A DNA stretch of 64,000 nt from Roseiarcus sp963709655 (GTDB lineage Bacteria > Pseudomonadota > Alphaproteobacteria > Rhizobiales > Beijerinckiaceae): assembly GCA_963709655.1 (NCBI GenBank), contig CAVPXF010000004.1, forward strand, positions 248,001 to 312,000. The letters are read 5' to 3'. A program made the translations under genes and the position numbers. Below the pieces are notes generated by a model. It was not told where the DNA came from. It did not search any database and saw only the letters and a list, made by a program, of their open reading frames with translations. Below, in pieces: positions 56,604-64,000 of this stretch; position 1 is the stretch's first letter, and every line of letters starts with the position of its first letter.

Positions 56604-57028
56604 TCCTGCTCGACACCAATGTGCTGTCGGAGCTCATGAGGCCGGCGCCTGCGGCCGAGGTGGAGACATGGGTCGGGGCCCAGCCCGCCGAAAGTTTGTA
56701 CATTTCCGCGGTCACCGAAGCCGAACTGCGCTTTGGCCTCGCCCTGCTGCCCGAAGGAAGACGACGCGACCAACTCGCGGAGGCGATCGAAGGCATGCTG
56801 GCTGCGGATTTCTCGGGCCGGATCCTGCCCTTCGACAGCGCCGCTGCATCGGTCTACGCCCGGATTGCCGCCGATCGCCGCCGGTCCGGCCGGCCGATCG
56901 CTCAATTCGACGCGCAAATTGCCGCCATCGCCAGTTCGCGCAGCGCGGCGCTCGCGACGCGCAACATGGTCGATTTCGTGGATTGCGGGGTTTCCCTGGT
57001 CGATCCCTGGCGCGGTGCGCGGAAATGA
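56600..57028 (+). CDS. PIN-domain toxin (FitB/VapC family)
   Basis: 142 residues. PIN-domain acidic residues present: D5 (LLDTNVLSE), Glu in AVTEAELRFGL, Asp in FDAQIAAIA and the C-terminal NMVDFVD. A site-specific ribonuclease when free of its antitoxin. Intact, unlike the BrnT gene nearby. Confidence 0.93.
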   Translation: MILLDTNVLSELMRPAPAAEVETWVGAQPAESLYISAVTEAELRFGLALLPEGRRRDQLAEAIEGMLAADFSGRILPFDSAAASVYARIAADRRRSGRPIAQFDAQIAAIASSRSAALATRNMVDFVDCGVSLVDPWRGARK

Positions 57029-57065
57029 GAAACGAAAGGTTCGCGATCGAGGGCCGCGTCATCGC

Positions 57066-57398
57066 TCATCCCTTCGGCGGCAGCCCCCTGACGAAGGCCA
57101 GCGCCGCCTCGATCAGCCGGGTTCGCAGCGCGTCGTCGCCGTAAGCGCCGGGGCCGGCGCGGACCCAGCCGTGCATGACGCGGTCGCCCATCGCCATCGG
57201 CTCGACGTCGGGCAGGGCGAGCGCCCAGGCGTCGTTGCCCTTGCCGAGCCGGACGAGCATCCCGTCGCCGCGCGCGCCGACGAGCAGGTTGCCGGCGATG
57301 AGCCACGCCAGGCCGCCGAACATCGCCTTCTCCGTCATCTCGACGCCTCGCGGCAGATCGTTGCGGATCAGGTCTTCGAGTCCCGCGTCTCGCGCCAT
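57066..57398 (-). CDS. TfoX N-terminal-domain protein
   Basis: 110 residues from ATG 57398, preceded by AGAGGAGGA. Matches TfoX_N (RGVEMTEKAMFGGLAWLIAGNLLVGAR). It lacks the C-terminal half of competence regulator TfoX/Sxy, so competence cannot be inferred. Such short proteins are frequent in alphaproteobacteria and their role is unclear. Divergent from the DJ-1 gene. Confidence 0.88.
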   Translation of the reverse strand: MARDAGLEDLIRNDLPRGVEMTEKAMFGGLAWLIAGNLLVGARGDGMLVRLGKGNDAWALALPDVEPMAMGDRVMHGWVRAGPGAYGDDALRTRLIEAALAFVRGLPPKG

Positions 57399-57438
57399 AA
57401 GTCCTCCTCTGGGAGACCTTGCAGCTTCGCACTCGGCG

Positions 57439-57464
57439 GGAACAAACGCCATGGCCGAGGGGTT
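57439..57464 (+). promoter_or_regulatory. Candidate general-stress (EcfG-type) promoter before DJ-1 gene
   Basis: GGAAC (57439-57443), 17 nt, GGTT (57461-57464). Same composition and spacing as the site before the GlsB-type gene at 50914. It lies 38 nt before the ATG at 57502, a good distance. Confidence 0.5.
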
Positions 57465-57501
57465 GGCCGACGAGGCGGGATATCACACAAGGAAGCTCTC
57501 C

Positions 57502-58065
57502 ATGCCGAACATCAACGATGCGCGCGTTCTCATCATCGCCACTGACGGTGTCGAGCAGGCCGAACTGATCACGCCGCGCGACGAACTCCGCAAGGCCGGC
57601 GCCAAGGTCGACGTCGCCACGCCCAGCGGCTCGGACATTCGAGGTTGGAACATGACCGACTGGGGCGACAAGATTCCGGCCGACCTCAAGATCTCCGACG
57701 TCAACTGCGACGACTACAACGCCCTCGTCATCCCCGGCGGCGTGATCAACCCGGACAAGCTCCGCGTCGACGAGACCGCGATGGACGTCGTCCAGTACTT
57801 TCTGGAGAGCGAGAAGCTGGTCGCGGCCGTCTGTCATGGCCCGTGGCTGCTGGTTCAGGCCGACGCCTGCGACGGGCGCAGGATGACGTCGTATCACTCG
57901 ATCCGAACCGACGTGGAGAATGCCGGCGCCGACTGGGTCGACGAAGAGGTCGTGATGGACGGCCAGGTCATCACCAGCCGCAACCCCAAGGATCTGCCCG
58001 CCTTCTCGGCCAGGATCATCGAGGAGCTGAAGTCGGGCCGGTTCGCGGAGCAGGCGGCGCAATAG
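57502..58065 (+). CDS. DJ-1/PfpI-family protein (general stress protein)
   Basis: 187 residues from ATG 57502 (AAGGAAG upstream). Class I glutamine-amidotransferase-like fold with the nucleophile elbow AAVCHGPW (C111, H112), VEQAEL near the N-terminus and the conserved TSYHSIRTDVENAGADWVDE. Close to YhbO/Hsp31-type stress proteins, described as protective proteins against aldehyde damage. The stress-type promoter in front fits. Confidence 0.92.
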   Translation: MPNINDARVLIIATDGVEQAELITPRDELRKAGAKVDVATPSGSDIRGWNMTDWGDKIPADLKISDVNCDDYNALVIPGGVINPDKLRVDETAMDVVQYFLESEKLVAAVCHGPWLLVQADACDGRRMTSYHSIRTDVENAGADWVDEEVVMDGQVITSRNPKDLPAFSARIIEELKSGRFAEQAAQ

Positions 58066-58198
58066 CGGACCTGGGAACTTGGCGAGACGCGCGACGCGAG
58101 GCCCGAGCGACATGACGTCGCCCGGGTCCGCCACATTTTCGCGCTCCCTCCGCGCCGATGATGCGCCCTCGGGGCGTGGGGCCGGCGGAGCGGCGATC

Positions 58199-58387
58199 AT
58201 GACCAAGGTTCCAAGAACGCAAAAAGATGCTGGAGAGCGACAGCGCCAGGCGGATCGCGATCTCGACGAGGCGCTCGAGGAAACGTTTCCCGCGAGCGAT
58301 CCGCCAGCCGCGACCCACATGTCGGCCGGGGCGCCGGATCGCCCGGCGGCGAAGCCGTCCCGGCCGAGGACAAGCCCAAAAAAGTAG
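58199..58387 (+). CDS. Small acidic hypothetical protein
   Basis: 62 residues from ATG 58199. Central motif DLDEALEETFPASDPPA recurs in many short Hyphomicrobiales proteins, followed by a basic Pro/Lys tail (RPRTSPKK). No known function. The frame is open earlier, but those codons lack the family pattern. Confidence 0.7.
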   Translation: MTKVPRTQKDAGERQRQADRDLDEALEETFPASDPPAATHMSAGAPDRPAAKPSRPRTSPKK

Positions 58388-58401
58388 ATGTGTGCGGGGA
58401 G

Positions 58402-58698
58402 CTAGACGGTCGGCTTGACGACGAAGGTCCCCGCTTTCCAGTCGACGCCGTCCGCCTCGGCGAGGCGGAGCGCGCGGACGTCCGCCCCGAGCGGGCCTCG
58501 CCTCAGTTCGGCAAGTATCGCCTCGACCTTGTCCGGCGCGCCGGAAACCAGAGCCTCGACCGTCCCGTCCGCGCGGTTGCGCACCCACCCGGAAAGCCCG
58601 AGCCGCATGGCGGCGCGACAGGCAAAGCGCCGATACCCCACCCCTTGCACGGCGCCTTCGACGACGACCCGGTGGGTGAGCGTTTCCTCATCGGGCAT
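58402..58698 (-). CDS. acyP: Acylphosphatase
   Basis: 98 residues. The phosphate-binding loop VQGVGYRRF contains R23 and the second catalytic residue N41 lies in GWVRNRADGTVEAL, the same numbers as the classical enzyme. It hydrolyses carboxyl-phosphate bonds. Converges with the small gene at 58199. Confidence 0.94.
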   Translation of the reverse strand: MPDEETLTHRVVVEGAVQGVGYRRFACRAAMRLGLSGWVRNRADGTVEALVSGAPDKVEAILAELRRGPLGADVRALRLAEADGVDWKAGTFVVKPTV

Positions 58699-58812
58699 GG
58701 CGATCGGGTCCTGCGCGGCGAAGCGCAGGATTGCTCCGCCGCCCGACGCCGTCTATAGCCATCGGCGATTCGCTTACGCCGATTGTTTCGGCGAGTGAGC
58801 AAGAGGAGCGAC

Positions 58813-60771
58813 ATGATCCACGTCACTTTTCCCGACGGCGCCAGGCGCGCCTTCGAGCCCGGCCTCTCCGGCCTCGACATCGCCAAGTCCATCTCCCCCT
58901 CGCTCGCCAAGCGCACCGTCGCAATGATCCGCGACGGTGCGCTTGTCGACCTCGCCGATCGTGTCGACGAGGACGCGAGCCTCGAGTTCATTGCGCGCGA
59001 CGATCCGCGCGCGCTCGAACTGATCCGTCACGACGCGGCCCATGTGCTCGCCGACGCGGTGCAATCGCTCTGGCCCGATACCCAGGTCACCATCGGGCCG
59101 GTGATCGAGAACGGCTTCTATTACGACTTCTACCGCTCCGAGCCGTTCACCCCCGAGGACTTCCCGGCCATCGAGAAGCGCATGCGCGAGATCATCGCGC
59201 GCGACGAGCCATTCGTGAAAACTGTGGTCCCGCGCGAGGAGGCGAAGAGCTTTTTCGAGACCAAGGGCGAGGCGTTCAAGGTCGAACTGATCAACTCCAT
59301 TCCGCCCGGCGAGGACCTCAAGCTTTATAGCCAGGGCGGGTGGACCGACCTTTGCCGCGGCCCGCACATGACCTCGACCGGCAAGATCGGCGACGCTTTC
59401 AAGCTGATGAAGGTGGCCGGGGCCTATTGGCGCGGCGATTCCACCAAACCCATGCTATCGCGCATTTACGCCACGGCCTTCGCCAAAAATGAAGAGCTCG
59501 ACGCCTACCTGAAGCAGATCGAGGAGGCGGAGCGGCGCGACCATCGCAAGCTCGCCCGCGAGATGGACCTCTTCCATTTCCAGGAGGAGGGGCCGGGCTC
59601 GATCTTCTGGCATCCGAAGGGCTGGGCGATCTTCCAGACCCTCACCGCCTACATGCGCCGCCGCCTGGCCGAGGACTATCAGGAGGTGAATGCGCCACAG
59701 GTGCTCGACAAGCGCCTGTGGGAGATTTCCGGCCACTGGGGCTGGTATCGCGAGAGCATGTTCATGGCCCGCCCGGCTGGCGAGGAAGCCGAGGGCGAGG
59801 ACGAGCGCATCTACGCCATCAAGCCCATGAACTGCCCGGGGCATGTGCAGATCTTCAAGAACGGCCTGCGCAGCTATCGCGAGCTGCCGCTCCGCCTCGC
59901 CGAATTCGGCGCGGTCAACCGCTACGAGCCGTCGGGCGCTCTCCACGGCCTCATGCGCGTGCGCTCCTTCACCCAGGACGACGCGCACATCTTCTGCACC
60001 GAGGAGCAGCTCGCGGCCGAGTGCCACAAGATCAACGAGCTCATCCTATCGGTCTACAGTCATTTTGGCTTCGACAAGATCCTGGTCAAGCTCTCGACCC
60101 GGCCCGAGAAGCGGGTCGGCACGGACGCCATGTGGGACCACGCCGAGGATGTGATGACTCGCGTGCTCGACGAGATCAAGGCGCGTCACGGAAACGTGGT
60201 CACGACCGGCGTCAATCCGGGCGAGGGCGCCTTCTACGGGCCGAAGTTCGAATATGTACTGCGCGACGCCATCGGCCGCGACTGGCAATGCGGGACGACC
60301 CAGGTCGACTTCAACCTGCCGGAGCGTTTCGGCGCCTTCTACATCGCCGCCAACAGCGAGAAGACGACGCCGGTCATGATCCATCGCGCCATCTGCGGTT
60401 CGATGGAGCGGTTCATCGGCATTCTGCTCGAGCACTATGCCGGGCGCCTGCCGCTGTGGCTCGCGCCGGTCCAAGCGGTCGTGTGCGCCATCACCAGCGA
60501 CGCCGACGATTTCGCCTTCGAATTCGCGGCGAAGGCAAAGAAGCGCGGCCTCAAAGTCGAGACCGACCTGCGCAACGAGAAGATCAACTACAAGGTGCGC
60601 GAGCACTCGCTCGCCAAGGTCCCGGCGCTGCTGGCCGTCGGGCGCAAGGAGGCTGCCGAGAACACGGTGTCGGTCCGCCGCCTGGGCTCGAACGCCCAAA
60701 CGACTATGGGCGCGGACGAGGCGATCGAGGCGCTTGTCGCCGAAGCCGTGCCGCCTGACCTGCGCGGCTGA
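58813..60771 (+). CDS. thrS: Threonine--tRNA ligase
   Basis: 652 residues from ATG 58813, after AAGAGGAG. TGS domain (1-60), editing domain with HDAAHVLADAV and the CRGPH motif, class II catalytic core (ALHGLMRVRSFTQDDAHIF, NPGEGAFYGPKFEY, MIHRAICGSMERF) and anticodon-binding C-terminus. Charges tRNA-Thr in the cytosol. No upstream T-box or ribosomal leader seen. Confidence 0.98.
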   Translation: MIHVTFPDGARRAFEPGLSGLDIAKSISPSLAKRTVAMIRDGALVDLADRVDEDASLEFIARDDPRALELIRHDAAHVLADAVQSLWPDTQVTIGPVIENGFYYDFYRSEPFTPEDFPAIEKRMREIIARDEPFVKTVVPREEAKSFFETKGEAFKVELINSIPPGEDLKLYSQGGWTDLCRGPHMTSTGKIGDAFKLMKVAGAYWRGDSTKPMLSRIYATAFAKNEELDAYLKQIEEAERRDHRKLAREMDLFHFQEEGPGSIFWHPKGWAIFQTLTAYMRRRLAEDYQEVNAPQVLDKRLWEISGHWGWYRESMFMARPAGEEAEGEDERIYAIKPMNCPGHVQIFKNGLRSYRELPLRLAEFGAVNRYEPSGALHGLMRVRSFTQDDAHIFCTEEQLAAECHKINELILSVYSHFGFDKILVKLSTRPEKRVGTDAMWDHAEDVMTRVLDEIKARHGNVVTTGVNPGEGAFYGPKFEYVLRDAIGRDWQCGTTQVDFNLPERFGAFYIAANSEKTTPVMIHRAICGSMERFIGILLEHYAGRLPLWLAPVQAVVCAITSDADDFAFEFAAKAKKRGLKVETDLRNEKINYKVREHSLAKVPALLAVGRKEAAENTVSVRRLGSNAQTTMGADEAIEALVAEAVPPDLRG

Positions 60772-60795
60772 GCAGCGCGCGCCCCGGCAATGCGC

Positions 60796-61551
60796 CTAAG
60801 CGGACTCGTAACGAGGCAAACGATGGGGCCGGATGCCGCGGCGCGCCAGCCAGCCCATTCCGGCAAAGCCGACCAGTGTCATCGCCCAGGTCGAAGGTTC
60901 GGGAACGTCCGGCGGTGGGGGCGGGGGCGGGCCGCCGCTATTATTAGTATCGTATGTGCCGTTGATATAGAAGGCGACCTGCTCGAAGTTCGAACTCGTA
61001 AACGCCGGCGTGCTCTGGCCATAATAGACGGTCGAGGGTTGGCTGGTTGTCGCGTAGGTCGAAAAGCCTTTGCTGCTATCGAAATTGTTCTGGAACCCGA
61101 TAAAGTAGGCGCCAGCGTTCAGGTGCAGGTTGATACCGTCGACAGTCGCGAGCAGCACGTCAGAACCCTCTAACGTCGCGCTGTCGACGCCGCTGATTTC
61201 GATGGGCGCCACCGACGTGCCCGGCGCGCCGCCGACTGCCTGCCAGATCGACAAGTTCGTGCTGGCGTAGTCGGCCGCCGTAAGCCGTCCCACAGCCGTG
61301 GCGCTCACCAAATACGAGTAAAAGCCGATTTCGGAGATCGTCGCGCCTTGATCGAGCGTGAAAACGTCAAACACCGTCCAGCCGGCCGGCGAGCCCGGAG
61401 AGGGCTGTGGGCACCCGGCGCTCGAGTCGCAGTAGCCCGTGTAGTCCAGCTCCGTTACGGCCGGCGTCAGTAGACCCGCTTTGGCCGTCGTCGTTCCCGT
61501 CACCGCCGTCGCCACGACGACAGCGGCCATCATCGTCTTCAGGCGTCGCAT
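60796..61551 (-). CDS. PEP-CTERM-sorted secreted protein
   Basis: 251 residues from ATG 61551 (MRRLKTMMAAVVVATAV, a signal peptide ending TTTAKA). The C-terminus has the sorting tag VPEPSTWAM, a short hydrophobic helix (LVGFAGMGWLA) and a basic end (RRGIRPHR), typical of alphaproteobacterial PEP-CTERM proteins handled by an exosortase. A polyproline run precedes it. The body is a beta-rich domain of unknown role. No exosortase gene lies in the window. An upstream ATG at 61623 is less likely. Confidence 0.82.
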   Translation of the reverse strand: MRRLKTMMAAVVVATAVTGTTTAKAGLLTPAVTELDYTGYCDSSAGCPQPSPGSPAGWTVFDVFTLDQGATISEIGFYSYLVSATAVGRLTAADYASTNLSIWQAVGGAPGTSVAPIEISGVDSATLEGSDVLLATVDGINLHLNAGAYFIGFQNNFDSSKGFSTYATTSQPSTVYYGQSTPAFTSSNFEQVAFYINGTYDTNNSGGPPPPPPPDVPEPSTWAMTLVGFAGMGWLARRGIRPHRLPRYESA

Positions 61552-61640
61552 CGCGCGGATTCCGCGTTCAGGGGACGCCGACGCCGATGCGCCGACTTCC
61601 TGCCTGGCAAAAAAGCAGTCCATTCTATACCTTCCGCAAA

Positions 61641-61654
61641 GACAAACCTTTGTC
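61641..61654. promoter_or_regulatory. Inverted repeat upstream of the PEP-CTERM gene
   Basis: GACAAA-CC-TTTGTC, two perfect 6-bp arms. It lies about 90 nt before the PEP-CTERM start on the minus strand and could be a regulator site. A second hairpin CACAAC-CCTA-GTTGTG follows at 61684-61699 between the two divergent genes. Confidence 0.35.
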
Positions 61655-61796
61655 CGAGAAGTGGGCGCTTGTCAACAAATCTTCACAACCCTAGTTGTGT
61701 CGGCTGCGGACGCTGTGATCCGGGTCACACTTCCGTTTGCCAGACAAACGCTTCATCATACTCTCAGCTCGAACGCAGGCGGACATTGTGACGGAT

Positions 61797-63272
61797 ATGC
61801 CGACAAGATCACGGGGAACGCTACGTTTCCGTTTCCGCGGCCGCTACGTCGAGATCGACCGTTTCTCGCCGCGCGCCACCGTGCTTGACTGGCTGCGCGA
61901 GGAGGCGCTCGCCAAGGGGACGAAAGAGGGCTGCGGCGAAGGCGATTGCGGCGCCTGCACCGTCGTCCTGGCGCGTCTGAAGGGCGAGCGGCTGCGCTAC
62001 GAAGCGGTCAACGCCTGCATTCTGCTGCTCGGCCAACTCGACGGCGTCGAACTCATCGCGATCGAGGATCTGGCCGACGGCGACACGCTCCACCCGGTGC
62101 AGCAGGCCATGGTCGAGCTGCACGGCTCGCAGTGCGGCTTCTGCACGCCGGGTATCGTCATGAGCCTGTTCGCCGCCTATCATTCGGGGATCCCGGCGAC
62201 GTCGGCGAGCCTCAACGAACAGCTTGCCGGCAATCTCTGCCGCTGCACCGGCTACCGGCCGATCCTCGCGGCCGGACTTTCGACCTGCGACGGCGCGCCC
62301 GCCGACCGGTTCGCCGCCACGGGGCGCGAGCGGGCCGCAGCGCTCGCTGCGCTGACCGATGGGAACGACCTTTTCGCTGGCGATGAGACGCGCTTTTTTG
62401 CCGCTCCGGCGAGCCTCGATTCGCTCGCCGCGCTCTATGCCCGCTACCCCAGCGCCACGCTGGTCGCCGGGGCGACCGATGTCGGCCTCTGGATCACCAA
62501 GCAGTTGCGCGAGCTCGGGCAGATCATCTGGCTCGGCCGGGTTGCTGGCCTCGACGCGGTCGGCGAGGCGGCCGACGGGACGCTGTCGCTCGGCGCTGGC
62601 GTCACGCTCAGCGACGCCGCTCCGCTTCTTCAGCGGATTCATCCCGATCTCGGCGAACTCATGCGTCGCTTCGGCTCCGTGCAGGTGCGCACGAGCGGGA
62701 CCGTCGGCGGGAATATCGCCAACGGCTCGCCGATCGGCGACCTCGCCCCCGCCCTGATCGCGCTTGGCGGTCGGGTCGTCCTGCGCAAGGGCGAGGCGAC
62801 GCGCAGTCTGCCGCTGGAGGACTTCTTCATCGCCTACGGCAAACAGGATCGCGCGCCGGGCGAGTTTGTCGTCGCGGTCGAAGCGCCTCCGCTCGCCGAC
62901 GGCCAGCACTACCGCGCCTTCAAGATCTCGAAGCGGATCGACGAGGACATTTCCGCCGTGATGCTCGGCGCGCGGATCGATCTCGACGGACGGCGCATTG
63001 CCGGCGCGCGGATCGCCTATGGTGGCATGGCGGCCACGCCAAGACGGGCGGCCAACAGCGAGCGCGCGCTCATCGGCGCCGACCTCGAGGCGCCGGAAAC
63101 CTGGCGCCCGGCGCTCGATGCGCTCGCCTCCGACTTCGCGCCGCTCACCGACCAGCGGGCGACGGCGGCTTATCGAATGACAGCTGCGGCCAGCGTGTTG
63201 CAGAAGACCCTGATCGAGATCGCCGGCGCCGGCGAGCCGACCCGCATTGGAGCGCTTCATGCCGCAGAATGA
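61797..63272 (+). CDS. xdhA: Xanthine dehydrogenase small subunit (2Fe-2S and FAD)
   Basis: 491 residues from ATG 61797; GTG 61788, with AGGCGGA closer, is the alternative. The two 2Fe-2S domains have CGEGDCGACTVV, then CGFCTPG and CRCTG. The FAD domain (TLVAGATDVGLW, TSGTVGGNIANGSPIGD) follows. Electrons from the molybdenum subunit pass through these to NAD. Overlaps xdhB by 13 bp. Upstream is a divergent intergenic region. Confidence 0.95.
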   Translation: MPTRSRGTLRFRFRGRYVEIDRFSPRATVLDWLREEALAKGTKEGCGEGDCGACTVVLARLKGERLRYEAVNACILLLGQLDGVELIAIEDLADGDTLHPVQQAMVELHGSQCGFCTPGIVMSLFAAYHSGIPATSASLNEQLAGNLCRCTGYRPILAAGLSTCDGAPADRFAATGRERAAALAALTDGNDLFAGDETRFFAAPASLDSLAALYARYPSATLVAGATDVGLWITKQLRELGQIIWLGRVAGLDAVGEAADGTLSLGAGVTLSDAAPLLQRIHPDLGELMRRFGSVQVRTSGTVGGNIANGSPIGDLAPALIALGGRVVLRKGEATRSLPLEDFFIAYGKQDRAPGEFVVAVEAPPLADGQHYRAFKISKRIDEDISAVMLGARIDLDGRRIAGARIAYGGMAATPRRAANSERALIGADLEAPETWRPALDALASDFAPLTDQRATAAYRMTAAASVLQKTLIEIAGAGEPTRIGALHAAE

Positions 63273-64000
63273 CGTTCTGGAGGCCGCCGCCACTGCGGTC
63301 GTCCACAAGCCGCTGCCGCACGATTCCGCCCGGCTGCACGTGCAGGGCTCGGCGACCTATATCGACGACATCCGGGAGCCGGAGGGCACGCTGCACGTGG
63401 CCATCGGCATGTCGCCGGCCGCCGCGGGCGAACTAAGGAGCCTCGACCTCTCCGCCGTCAAGGCCGCGCCCGGCGTCGTGGCGGTGCTCACCGCGGCCGA
63501 CGTGCCCGGCAGGAACGACATCGCGCCCGTGTTCGCCGACGAGCCATTGCTCGCCGAGCGCGAGATCCTGTTCCACGGACAGGCGGTGTTCGCCGTCGTC
63601 GCCGGGACGCGTGACGAGGCCCGCCGCGCCGCCCAGCTCGGCCGGATGGAGATCGAGGCGCGAGACCCAGCGGTCACCGTCGCCGACGCGCTGGCTGCCG
63701 GCGCGCGGGTGCAGGACGATTATGCCTTCGGTCATGGCGACGCCGCGGGCGCGATCAAGGCCGCGCCGCATCGTCTGGAGGGCCAGTTCGCCATCGGCGG
63801 CCAGGAGCATTTCTATCTCGAGGGCCAGGCTTCCTTCGCCATTCCCGGCGAGGGCGACGAGATGACCGTCCACGCCTCGAGCCAGGACCCGACCGAGACC
63901 CAGCACATCGTGGCGCGCGTGCTCGGCGTGCCCGACGCGTTCGTCACCGTCGAAACGCGCCGGATGGGAGGCGGCTTCGGCGGCAAGGAGAGCCAGGCCT
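63260..64000 (+). CDS. xdhB: Xanthine dehydrogenase large (molybdenum) subunit, N-terminal part
   Basis: Partial, 247 codons, cut by the window end. The start MPQNDVLEAAATAVVHKPLPHDSARLHVQGSATYIDD is family-typical, and the molybdenum-pocket motif GGQEHFYLEGQ and the catalytic-loop RRMGGGFGGKES are visible. It oxidises hypoxanthine and xanthine. xdhC would be expected just beyond the window. Confidence 0.95.

Noticed and set aside
57066..57398. TfoX-N protein as evidence of natural competence
   Set aside because: Only the N-terminal domain is present and no competence genes are nearby.

Overview
The window is a GC-rich bacterial chromosome segment, most likely from a Hyphomicrobiales (Rhizobiales) alphaproteobacterium. 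The evidence is the order tig-clpP-clpX-lon-hupB followed by the complete nuoA-N operon and birA-rnj-mce, the long NuoE with a helix-hairpin-helix tail, and intergenic palindromes of rhizobial type. A methylotroph- or Beijerinckiaceae-like relative is possible, but nothing here proves a genus.

Layout. 0-5 kb: a chemoreceptor with a CxxCH haem-type sensor, broken by one extra base; a 395-bp element with 25-bp terminal inverted repeats; a low-GC orphan gene; and a Tat-exported multicopper-oxidase-fold protein that has lost its copper ligands. 5-12.3 kb: tRNA-Leu and protein quality control (tig, clpP, clpX, lon, hupB), with a convincing heat-shock promoter before lon and a strong terminator after it. 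12.4-13.4 kb: tRNA-Val, a periplasmic ClpP-fold protein and tRNA-Asp. 13.6-30 kb: nuoABCDEFGHIJKLMN encoding respiratory complex I, with four extra small genes inserted (DUF2059, a 66-aa two-helix membrane protein, a coiled-coil protein and a coupled 36-aa ORF). 30-35.5 kb: birA, RNase J, methylmalonyl-CoA epimerase, a DMT exporter and a GntP-type permease.

36-40 kb: a sugar-uptake operon (secreted aldose epimerase, Tat-exported binding protein, permease with a frameshift, ATPase). 40-43 kb: a Tat-exported beta-carbonic anhydrase, and a MarR regulator with an MFS transporter behind a promoter whose -10 lies inside a perfect palindrome. 43-51 kb: an orphan gene, sdhE-mfd, then a cluster of small addiction-type modules (DUF4258-like/DUF2283, HicAB, a decayed BrnT with intact BrnA), a low-GC zinc-ribbon gene and a DUF29 gene. 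51-58.4 kb: a GlsB-type stress membrane protein, a TetR regulator with two operators facing a membrane protein, a lipase-like hydrolase, two transglutaminase-like proteins, FitAB, a TfoX-N protein and a DJ-1/PfpI protein. 58.4-64 kb: acylphosphatase, thrS, a PEP-CTERM secreted protein, and xanthine dehydrogenase subunits xdhA and xdhB (cut by the window end).

How the parts fit: the core is housekeeping (proteolysis, complex I, threonyl-tRNA synthetase, Mfd). Between these blocks lie accessory patches marked by lower GC, palindromic repeats and toxin-antitoxin genes. Two promoters sharing GGAAC-N17-GGTT precede stress-type genes (GlsB and DJ-1), suggesting a general-stress ECF sigma regulon. 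No CRISPR array, rRNA operon or phage was seen. No obviously new defence system was found. The most unusual observations are the extra small genes woven into the nuo operon, the copperless multicopper oxidase, the haem-type chemoreceptor and the small inverted-repeat element.
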